Shown: positions 4,218 to 10,822 of the stretch, piece after piece | How positions within the stretch are numbered: the stretch's first letter is position 1 | How the letters are laid out: the number at the start of each line of letters is the position of its first letter | Assembly: GCA_014377055.1 (NCBI GenBank) | Contig: JACMQJ010000733.1 | Coordinates: forward strand, 1-10,822 | Direction: 5' to 3' | From: Candidatus Sericytochromatia bacterium | Lineage (GTDB): Bacteria; Cyanobacteriota; Sericytochromatia; UBA7694; JACMQJ01 | DNA: 10,822 bases | Notes under the pieces: generated by a model | What the model saw: only the letters and a program-made list of their open reading frames with translations | What the model was told of the DNA's origin: nothing | Database searches by the model: none | Position numbers and translations under genes: made by a program

Positions 4218-6302
4218 ATGTCTACAAACAACATTGGAAGTGCTCTACAAGCATACGAATCACAAATTTGGGCAACTGCTGAAACTTTATATTCAAATGG
4301 ATTTAAAGCCAGTGAATGGCCTAAATACATGATGCCATTTTTCGCTCTTATGCTGGTTGAGTCACGAATTGTTCGTGCTAAAAATGAAAAGATTAAAGAA
4401 ATTGAAGTAGAGTTGGGCTGTACTTTTAATCCACTTAGTGAAATTCATGTTGATTATTTAAATGAAGCTGTTTTACATCAAAATTATGGATATCATCCTG
4501 ATTTAATTAAATTCAATAGACCCTTATCAGTCATTTGTGATACGCAACCCTCAAATTTTTATTCTCGTTTAATGGAGTATTTGTCTAAATATGATGAAGA
4601 AACCAAAAAACTATTAGGCATTGGCTATGCAGAAGGAACAGCTAAACATCTTGATTTACAGGGTATAATAGGCTCATTAAATGCTAAAAGCCACGGTAGT
4701 ATAGATGTACTCTATAACTTTACAAAAAAATGGGCACAAATTGACTTAAGCATTTTTAACAATTCAGAAGTTACAACGATTGAAGAGCATATCAAGCATA
4801 AGTGGGCTGATATTTCTGCTGAAACTGCTGGTGAACATTATACTCCGTTTGATGTTATTGAGTTATGTACTGATATTAATATAGCTATTGCACCTATAGA
4901 GCCAGAAGGCTCTTGGGAAGTTTATGATATGACTTGTGGTGGTGGTAATTTCGTTTTCGGTTTAGAAGATGCACTAAGAAAAATTTATCCTAAACTCTCA
5001 GTTGAATCTTACGGACAAGAATATAACGATCAACTATATGCTTTAGGAGCTATTGAATCTCGTTTTCGTCAATCTGCTCAGATTGAATACGGTAACACTT
5101 TAACTAATGATAGATTTACAGGTCAATTGTTTGGCTCAGTTATTGGAAATCCTCCTTATGGAACAGAATGGAAAGAATTTTATGATTCAATACAAAAAGA
5201 TAAAACAGGACGTTTTAGTGCGGATAAAATGCCTCCTATATCAGACAGTCAAATGTTATTCTTGCAGCATGCTGTAAGTCACATGAAGCCTAATGGTGTT
5301 GGATCTATTGTGCATAACGGCTCTCCCTTAACCTCTGGTGATGCAGGAGGTGGTGAGTCTAATATCAGAAAGTATTTACTTAAAGAAATAGATGTTGTTC
5401 ATGCAATTATTCAACTTCCACAAAACATATTTTTTAATACTGGTATTAGCACTTATGTTTGGGTATTAAACAAAAATAAGCCAGCTCATTTAAAGGGGAA
5501 GGTTATGATTATTAATGCAGAGACTATGTTTACCAAACTTAAAAAAAGTCTAAATAAAAAAAGTTGTGGTATTGATAAAGCCAATCGTAAAATTATTATT
5601 GATACATTAAAGGCTGGAGTTGACTCAGAAATTTGTAAGGTCTTATCTGTGGATCTACTAATGTATAACAAAGTTGAACTTGAAATTACAAGGTTAGATG
5701 AAAATGGTAATTCAGTAAAAGAAATTAAAAAACTTGATAAAAATGGTAAAGAAGTTTCTGTTATTGAAAAAGTAAGCGATATTACTGAAGTTAAAATATC
5801 TTCTTTAGATAGCACGGATGAATTAATTTTATCAGTTAGCGATGAGCTAATTATTACCAATGAAGAAGTTGCTACTTTAAAACAAAAAATCACTGAAGCA
5901 GAAACAATTAAAATTGTTAGTGGTAAAGATACATATCTTTATTTTAATGAAGAAAATATTGTAGAAAAAAATGGTTTATCTTTGGGTAAAGGTGTTATCA
6001 CCTTTAAAGTAACTAAACCTAAAAAAGCAGAAGAAAATCAATTTAAAGTTGAAGTTTCTATTTCACCACTAAAAGAAAAAGATAGTGAAACTACCCCATT
6101 TGAATCAGATAAAGAAAAAAATGAAAAAATTATATCTGAGTTTTTAAATAAATGGATTAAAGAGCCATATATTATTTCAGAACATAAAACTGGTTGTGAA
6201 ATTAATTTTAATAAAACATTTCCTAAAAAAATTGAAATGCGTCTATCTTCATATATTTTAGCTGAAATGGATGCACTAGATAAAGAATTTGGAGATATTT
6301 AA
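4218..6302 (+). CDS. hsdM: Type I restriction-modification system, methyltransferase subunit HsdM
   Basis: This N6-adenine DNA methyltransferase subunit transfers a methyl group from S-adenosylmethionine to adenine within the sequence chosen by HsdS; M2S is the usual methylase. The N-terminal helical domain (~1-200) includes IWATAETLYSNGFKASEW. AGEHYTPFDVIEL (204-216) leads into the catalytic core. Motif I is YDMTCGGGN (236-244), the SAM-binding loop; motif IV is GNPPYG (310-315), the catalytic NPPY. FFNTGISTYVWVLNKNK (405-421) and KGKVMIINAE (426-435) are typical of HsdM. Residues ~485-640 are a charged beta-rich extension with a 13-residue tandem repeat. The C-terminus (GCEINFNKTF...) matches the usual HsdM tail. 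At 694 residues it is on the long side (many are ~500). The gene is intact; hsdS starts one base after its stop. Confidence 0.96.
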   Translation: MSTNNIGSALQAYESQIWATAETLYSNGFKASEWPKYMMPFFALMLVESRIVRAKNEKIKEIEVELGCTFNPLSEIHVDYLNEAVLHQNYGYHPDLIKFNRPLSVICDTQPSNFYSRLMEYLSKYDEETKKLLGIGYAEGTAKHLDLQGIIGSLNAKSHGSIDVLYNFTKKWAQIDLSIFNNSEVTTIEEHIKHKWADISAETAGEHYTPFDVIELCTDINIAIAPIEPEGSWEVYDMTCGGGNFVFGLEDALRKIYPKLSVESYGQEYNDQLYALGAIESRFRQSAQIEYGNTLTNDRFTGQLFGSVIGNPPYGTEWKEFYDSIQKDKTGRFSADKMPPISDSQMLFLQHAVSHMKPNGVGSIVHNGSPLTSGDAGGGESNIRKYLLKEIDVVHAIIQLPQNIFFNTGISTYVWVLNKNKPAHLKGKVMIINAETMFTKLKKSLNKKSCGIDKANRKIIIDTLKAGVDSEICKVLSVDLLMYNKVELEITRLDENGNSVKEIKKLDKNGKEVSVIEKVSDITEVKISSLDSTDELILSVSDELIITNEEVATLKQKITEAETIKIVSGKDTYLYFNEENIVEKNGLSLGKGVITFKVTKPKKAEENQFKVEVSISPLKEKDSETTPFESDKEKNEKIISEFLNKWIKEPYIISEHKTGCEINFNKTFPKKIEMRLSSYILAEMDALDKEFGDI
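5688..5765 (+). repeat. 13-residue tandem repeat in HsdM C-terminal region
   Basis: Two adjacent 39-base units encode TRLDENGNSVKEI (residues 491-503) and KKLDKNGKEVSVI (504-516). They share the pattern xxLDxNGxxV, as in beta-hairpin repeats with an NG turn. The units lie in the extension that follows the methyltransferase core. Confidence 0.6.
6291..6294 (+). promoter_or_regulatory. Ribosome binding site deciding the hsdS start
   Basis: GGAG lies inside the last codons of hsdM, 9 bases before the ATG at 6304. It supports that ATG over the in-frame TTG at 6289, which would sit ahead of the site. Confidence 0.7.
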
Positions 6303-6303
6303 T

Positions 6304-7587
6304 ATGAGTATTTTTTTAGATAAAAAAGATAGTGAGATAGATTGGATTGGTCTTATTCCTAAAGATTGGAGTATAAAGAAGCTTAAGGAGATTGCTATTG
6401 CAATAACTGGGATTACTTATTCTCCAGATGATGTTGTGGATAATAATGCATCGAATTCTATTTTAGTCCTTAGGTCTTCAAACATTCAAAATTCAAAGAT
6501 ATGCTTTGAAGATAATGTTTTTGTAAATCAAAAAATTTCCAAAAAACATAAAACAAAAGTTGGAGATATTTTAATTTGTTCTAGAAATGGTAGCAGGCAC
6601 TTACTTGGTAAAAATATTATTATTGATAAAAATGGAGAAAATTTAACTTTTGGTGCTTTTACTACAGTTCTAAGAAGTAAATATAATAAATATGTTCAGT
6701 ATTTTTTAAGTTCTGGTGTTTTTGACAATATATTAAATTCATCATCATCAACTATTAATCAGTTAACTATTCGTGACCTAAATAATGTTGAAATTCCTTT
6801 CCCTCCTTTAACTCAACAAACTGCCATTGTAAATTATCTCGACAAAGAAACATCAAAAATTGATAAAAAGATTTATGTTTTAGAGCAAAAATATAAAAAA
6901 CTTGAAGAATATAAGCAATCTATTATTTTTGAGATTGTAACAAAAGGATTAGATAAAAATGTTGCAATGAAAGATAGTGGGATTGAATGGATGGGCGAAG
7001 TTCCAAATCATTGGGAAGTTAAGAGGGTGAAAGAAATAGCTAAATGGCAAATAGGTTTTACTCCAGATACTAAAAAATCCGAATATTACGATGGGACAGA
7101 TGACTGGATAACTATTAGAGATATGGATGGAAAGTTTATTAAAGAATCAAAAAATAAAATAAATGGCTCAATGTTTCCTAAAAGTTGGATTACACCTTCT
7201 AATTCTTTATTGTTTAGTTTTAAACTTAGTATTGGACAGGTTGCATTTAATGAAAAAGAAGTTTTTACAAATGAAGCAATTTGTTCGTTTTCACCAAAAT
7301 CAAAAGTTAACTTAAACTATTTTTACTATTCAGCACCTGTTTTTATTGTAAAAAATGCAAAGAAAAATATTTATAATGCCGATTTGCTCAATCAAGAATT
7401 AATATCTAGTGCACTTGTGCTCGTTCCTACAAAAGAAGATCAAATCACCATAGCTAATTATCTTGATATAGAAACATCAAAAATTGATATTAAAAAAGAA
7501 ATTATTAAGAAAAAAATTGCTTTATTAAAAGAATATAAACAAACCATTATTTATGAAGCTGTAACAGGAAAGATAGAAATTTTATGA
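6304..7587 (+). CDS. hsdS: Type I restriction-modification system, specificity subunit HsdS
   Basis: HsdS recognises the bipartite DNA target and anchors HsdM and HsdR. The 427-residue product has the standard two-half plan. Target recognition domain 1 (~14-165) starts with DWIGLIPKDWSIKKLKEI. Central conserved region (~166-215): PFPPLTQQTAIVNYLDKETS and a long coiled coil ending LEEYKQSIIFEIVTKG. Target recognition domain 2 (~226-373) starts with SGIEWMGEVPNHWEVKRVKEI. Distal conserved region (~374-427): DQITIANYLDIETSKID, a coiled coil, and LKEYKQTIIYEAVTGKI. The two coiled-coil spacers are clear internal repeats setting the distance between half-sites. The target sequence cannot be read from the protein. 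Start at 6304 is chosen from GGAG spacing and a normal family beginning. It overlaps hsdR by ATGA. Length is normal for the family, with no truncation. Confidence 0.96.
   Translation: MSIFLDKKDSEIDWIGLIPKDWSIKKLKEIAIAITGITYSPDDVVDNNASNSILVLRSSNIQNSKICFEDNVFVNQKISKKHKTKVGDILICSRNGSRHLLGKNIIIDKNGENLTFGAFTTVLRSKYNKYVQYFLSSGVFDNILNSSSSTINQLTIRDLNNVEIPFPPLTQQTAIVNYLDKETSKIDKKIYVLEQKYKKLEEYKQSIIFEIVTKGLDKNVAMKDSGIEWMGEVPNHWEVKRVKEIAKWQIGFTPDTKKSEYYDGTDDWITIRDMDGKFIKESKNKINGSMFPKSWITPSNSLLFSFKLSIGQVAFNEKEVFTNEAICSFSPKSKVNLNYFYYSAPVFIVKNAKKNIYNADLLNQELISSALVLVPTKEDQITIANYLDIETSKIDIKKEIIKKKIALLKEYKQTIIYEAVTGKIEIL
6846..6865 (+). repeat. 20-base exact repeat in hsdS, central conserved region
   Basis: This block is identical to 7470-7489 and encodes the ETSKID segment at the start of the central coiled coil. 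Such repeats in the two conserved regions of hsdS are known sites for exchange of target recognition domains. Confidence 0.75.
7470..7489 (+). repeat. 20-base exact repeat in hsdS, distal conserved region
   Basis: This is the direct-orientation partner of 6846-6865, 624 bases (208 codons) downstream. Recombination between the two would delete one target recognition domain in frame and leave a half-subunit. Confidence 0.75.
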
Positions 7588-10500
7588 AATATACAGAAGC
7601 AAATTTTCAAGAAGGCCGCATTGTCGGGTTCTTCACTCAATCTTTAAATTGGAAAGAGGGCTTGAGAGAGGAAATTGATAAAGAAAGATTTATTATTCCA
7701 TCTGATGTGGCATGGTTTTTAAAAGAAGGTAATATTTCTAATAAAAAATCATTTAATAATCTTATTAAGTCTTACGGTACAGATGAAAAATTAGTAGAGG
7801 CATTTATTAACGAAGCTCTAATACCCAAAATTACTTCTTCTGTTAATGCGGCTTTTATACTGAAACAACAAATATCTTTTAAGGGACAAATTTTTACATT
7901 ATTTAATGAGCCTAATATTGTTGGAGCCGGTTCAGATGCTGATGAATCATTTGATAAAAATGTATTTAAAGTTATTCAAGAAGCTATTTTTGAACGAAAA
8001 TTTGATAATATTAGTAAAAGGCTAAATAGAAAGCCTGACTTAACATTTTTTATTAACGGTATTTATTTTAGTTACTCTGAATTAAAACTTTCAACACAAG
8101 GTCAATCTGCTTCTAATCAAGGTCGTGAAAAGGTAGCTCACAATTTTATTGAGGCTGTTACTTATTCTATTGAATCTGTTATTGCAGAAGAGGGATACAC
8201 TCTTGACTCTATGCCTTCCTGGTCGGATATTAGTTCAAGAGCTTCAATATATAACAAAATTCTTCAAAATGTTGTTCTGTTTTCAAAGCCTGTGCATATC
8301 ACTACCATTGATGATAGCAAGCTTTATATTATAAATGATATAGCAAAGTTTATTCCTGAAATTTATGATGCTGTTAAACAAGGTTTAAAAAGCTCTAGTG
8401 CTATTAGATTGTTAAAAGAGTTTTTACCTGAAAAGATAAAAAATGATTTTCAAAAAATGCCAGAATTAAGAGAGCAAACCTCTACTCAATCTGTAATGAC
8501 TCATTTAACCAGTCTTTACCATAAGCAAGATGGAATCTATTGTGAAGTAGAGTATTTTAACTCTAATAATCGTGATAACAAGTTAGTCAGGCCGCGTTCT
8601 GCTCAAAGGGCTATGTTTTTCAGCACTAAACAAAAAGTTAAATCTATTTACTTGGATGAGCTAACTCCTAAGCTTTCTCCTGAAAAAGTTAAAGAAGAAT
8701 TACTAAAAAGTTTACCTAATATAGCTGAATCTGAACTTGCATTAGAGATAAAAGAAATATTAAGGTATAAAAATGGTCAAGACCAGCACTCTATACTGTT
8801 GCAAGGTGCAGCAGGGCTAGGTAAAACTAACTTAATCGTTTGGTTCGCTTATGATTTAGCTTCTATGTATCATCCAGCTAAATTAATAGGTTTAAAGCCC
8901 GTACAAGAAAATTTATTTGATTTAATTATTATACTGACAGATAGAACAGAGTTAAGAGCTAACATATCCAAAGATGCAACTAAAGCCATTGCTGTTGAAG
9001 CTAAGACAACACAGCAGCTAGTAGAATCTGTTAAAAATGGCTCTAGAATTATTATTTATAATATTCAAAAAATAGCAGGGCTAAAAAAAGCTTTATCACA
9101 AGAATTGAAAGAAGAATTAGGTACAAAAAGAATAGTCTTTATTATTGATGAAGTTCATCGCTCTCAAAATGGCGAATTAAATCAAGAGACAATGGAACTT
9201 TTTGAAACCTGCTCTAGTGTTCAAACTGCAAACGATAAAAGAAATTTAATTATAGGCTTGACTGCTACCCCAACTGAAGAAATTTTAGCTAAATACGGTG
9301 AGTTTAAACCATCTTGTAGCCCTTCAGATAAAAAGATTTGGGTTCCGTATTTCTCTTATACCATGAGGCAAGCAATTGATGACAAATATATCTTAGATCC
9401 TACTAAAAACATCATGACAGTTGTTGACACATTGGAGTTTACAGACTTATTGGGCAAAGGAAGAGTACCATCCACAAAAGATGTTTATGGAGATAGTCGT
9501 AGGCAAGAGTTAGCAGCCAAGGAAATAGTTAAAATTTTTGTAAGAGAAACTATGAATGCTATTCGTCCCGGCAGAGGTAGAAACAGTGGTCGTGGAGAAG
9601 GAAAAGCTATTGATGTTGAGTCTTCAATTAATGTAGCCATTCAAATGAAACCATTGATTGAAGAAGCGTTAATTCAAGAAGCTCAACATGTTTTAGATAA
9701 TATTCCTGAAACTGCTAGTAAAAAAACAATTGAAAATGCTTATGCTTTAAGCGAAGCTATCAAAAATGTTGTGGTCACACTAATATTCTCTGACACAGCA
9801 ACAGAAAAATGCTCAAAGTATAACGATGGATTAAATGAAATAGGGATTATTAAAAAATTTAGATGCGATAATTCTCAATATAAAAATGCCATAATGATTG
9901 TAGTAGATAAATTACTAACAGGATTTGATGAGCCAACACTTCACACTATATTTATTAATAAAAATATGACGGATGTTAGTTTATTTCAAGCTATATGCCG
10001 CATCAATAGAACTTATCCAAATAAAAATGATTGCTTGGTAGTTGATATATCCCATGACATTACAGTAGCTCCAGAAATACCTAAAGTATTTAAAAAATAT
10101 GGTGAAATAACTATTTCAGATTTTGATGCATTCACCTGGCAACAAAAACTAAATAAGGCATACACATATTTATTTGCAAGTGAAAAAAATAAAGAATTGT
10201 TTGAGCAATTCAAATTATGGAAAACATGGAACGATACTCAAAAGGCTGAGCTACCAACAGAACTTTTAGATAGCATTAATAAGTTATTTTCAGGATCTGA
10301 AGCTGATTTGGAAAAAGCTATTACAATTTGGTTGAATTGCTCACAATGGTTAAATGTTTATGATAAGTTAAAATACTTACTTGACTTTAGTGATATAAGT
10401 CTAAAAAAACATACTAGCATAGAAAAACAAAAATTTGCTGAGTTACTTAGAAAAACTTTATATACTAAGATTCAAGAGGCTCAAGACAAAGATGGTAAAG

Positions 10501-10822
10501 GTGGTATTACATTTAAAATTGTAAAGCTTGAAAACACATATGGAGCTTTAATTAACTCACTATCTGATGAAGATGAAGAAGAGGATAAGAAACCAAAAGA
10601 ACCAAAAGAGAGTGATAAAAAAAGCAACGGAACTTCTTCTATTGATGCCATAGATATTTTAGGCATGCTACAAAGCCATGAAGAAGGTAAAGAAAAAATT
10701 ATTCTTGAAGTTAAAAAGTTTATGAAAGCTCTATTCCTTGAGATTGATGACAAAAGTAAAGAGAATAATAACGATAGCTTTAGAAAGAAAATTAAATCTG
10801 GTGAAGATATGTCATGGGAAGA
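7584..10822 (+). CDS. hsdR: Type I restriction-modification system, endonuclease/translocase subunit HsdR (3' end outside window)
   Basis: HsdR translocates DNA using ATP and cleaves far from the target when it is unmethylated. The frame is open from the ATG at 7584 for 1079 codons to the window edge. The N-terminal PD-(D/E)XK nuclease has KPDLTFF (D152), SELKLS (E166, K168) and a Q-containing helix (~Q179). Helicase motifs: Walker A GAAGLGKT (408-415), DEVH box (522-525), TATP (560-563), LLTGFDEPTLHTIF (777-790) and QAICRINRT (802-810). The C-terminal domain (~850 on) is helical, with an acidic-then-lysine-rich linker at 994-1013 (DEDEEEDKKPKEPKE...) before the region that normally docks on the methylase. 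The start overlaps the hsdS stop (ATGA), implying translational coupling; AGGAAAG lies 11 bases upstream. An Arg/Gly-rich stretch at 661-674 is unusual. No frameshift is seen; all key residues are present, so it looks functional. Confidence 0.95.
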   Translation, partial: MKYTEANFQEGRIVGFFTQSLNWKEGLREEIDKERFIIPSDVAWFLKEGNISNKKSFNNLIKSYGTDEKLVEAFINEALIPKITSSVNAAFILKQQISFKGQIFTLFNEPNIVGAGSDADESFDKNVFKVIQEAIFERKFDNISKRLNRKPDLTFFINGIYFSYSELKLSTQGQSASNQGREKVAHNFIEAVTYSIESVIAEEGYTLDSMPSWSDISSRASIYNKILQNVVLFSKPVHITTIDDSKLYIINDIAKFIPEIYDAVKQGLKSSSAIRLLKEFLPEKIKNDFQKMPELREQTSTQSVMTHLTSLYHKQDGIYCEVEYFNSNNRDNKLVRPRSAQRAMFFSTKQKVKSIYLDELTPKLSPEKVKEELLKSLPNIAESELALEIKEILRYKNGQDQHSILLQGAAGLGKTNLIVWFAYDLASMYHPAKLIGLKPVQENLFDLIIILTDRTELRANISKDATKAIAVEAKTTQQLVESVKNGSRIIIYNIQKIAGLKKALSQELKEELGTKRIVFIIDEVHRSQNGELNQETMELFETCSSVQTANDKRNLIIGLTATPTEEILAKYGEFKPSCSPSDKKIWVPYFSYTMRQAIDDKYILDPTKNIMTVVDTLEFTDLLGKGRVPSTKDVYGDSRRQELAAKEIVKIFVRETMNAIRPGRGRNSGRGEGKAIDVESSINVAIQMKPLIEEALIQEAQHVLDNIPETASKKTIENAYALSEAIKNVVVTLIFSDTATEKCSKYNDGLNEIGIIKKFRCDNSQYKNAIMIVVDKLLTGFDEPTLHTIFINKNMTDVSLFQAICRINRTYPNKNDCLVVDISHDITVAPEIPKVFKKYGEITISDFDAFTWQQKLNKAYTYLFASEKNKELFEQFKLWKTWNDTQKAELPTELLDSINKLFSGSEADLEKAITIWLNCSQWLNVYDKLKYLLDFSDISLKKHTSIEKQKFAELLRKTLYTKIQEAQDKDGKGGITFKIVKLENTYGALINSLSDEDEEEDKKPKEPKESDKKSNGTSSIDAIDILGMLQSHEEGKEKIILEVKKFMKALFLEIDDKSKENNNDSFRKKIKSGEDMSWE

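Noticed and set aside
3944..4330. Minus-strand open frame of 128 codons spanning the gap before hsdM
   Set aside because: It is antisense to the 280-residue ORF and the hsdM start, with no ribosome binding site and a low-complexity Ser/Leu-rich product.
5486..5893. Minus-strand open frame of 135 codons inside hsdM
   Set aside because: It is opposite the well-supported hsdM frame; the Ser/Ile/Leu-rich translation is what antisense AT-rich coding DNA gives.
6289..6304. TTG at 6289 as the hsdS start
   Set aside because: It lies ahead of the GGAG site and overlaps the hsdM end; ATG at 6304 has correct spacing and a family-like N-terminus.
6739..6750. (TCA)4 run in hsdS as a phase-variation repeat
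   Set aside because: It is a trinucleotide run coding for serines in frame, so slippage would not shift the frame, and it is short.
8149..8334. Short plus-strand frame inside hsdR
   Set aside because: It is out of frame within hsdR, whose frame is continuous and rich in family motifs.
10481..10753. Minus-strand frames near the window end (also 10013-10213)
   Set aside because: They are antisense to hsdR; the serine-rich product mirrors the acidic/lysine linker.

Overview
The window is AT-rich bacterial DNA, around 30% G+C by eye, with the aminoacyl-tRNA synthetase end looking somewhat less AT-rich than the rest. Gene starts, Shine-Dalgarno sites, sigma70-type promoters and one intrinsic terminator are all bacterial in style. 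A low-GC proteobacterium (gammaproteobacterial-like) would fit, but nothing here fixes the taxon. The layout looks like a chromosomal housekeeping-type gene followed by a defence-type accessory block.

Bases 2-970 hold the 3' part of an archaeal/eukaryotic-type aspartyl-tRNA synthetase-like gene that enters from the left. A strong, probably bidirectional hairpin terminator (979-1006) separates it from a convergent gene on the minus strand (1084-3198). That gene encodes a 704-residue protein with nine copies of a ~62-residue repeat and a PD-(D/E)XK (Vsr/EDxHD-like) nuclease domain lying between repeats 2 and 3. The repeats resemble the zinc-ribbon repeats known in phage and bacterial endonuclease-associated proteins, but the zinc-binding cysteines and histidine are missing in all copies.

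A 149-base intergenic region (3199-3347) carries two divergent sigma70-like promoters. One drives the repeat/nuclease gene leftward. The other drives a rightward operon made of an unrecognised 280-residue protein (3348-4190), hsdM (4218-6302), hsdS (6304-7587) and hsdR (7584 to beyond the window end). hsdM, hsdS and hsdR are almost gapless: 1 base between M and S, and a 4-base ATGA overlap between S and R. Together they form a complete-looking type I restriction-modification system. HsdM and HsdS would make the adenine methyltransferase, and HsdR would add the nuclease and DEAH-type translocase. hsdR has no visible defect in its first 1079 codons but is cut off by the window edge.

The most interesting item is the 280-residue protein ahead of hsdM. 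It has a possible helix-turn-helix-like stretch in the middle and two C-terminal repeats 45 residues apart. These repeats resemble the N-terminal helix of the HsdM encoded immediately downstream (shared pattern LQ.YE...W.....L). It may therefore be a controller, assembly factor or HsdM mimic for this type I system. The second item of note is the cysteine-less ribbon-repeat nuclease next to it. No RNA genes, CRISPR array, insertion sequence or attachment site was seen, and no stretch over 300 bases lacks a gene.
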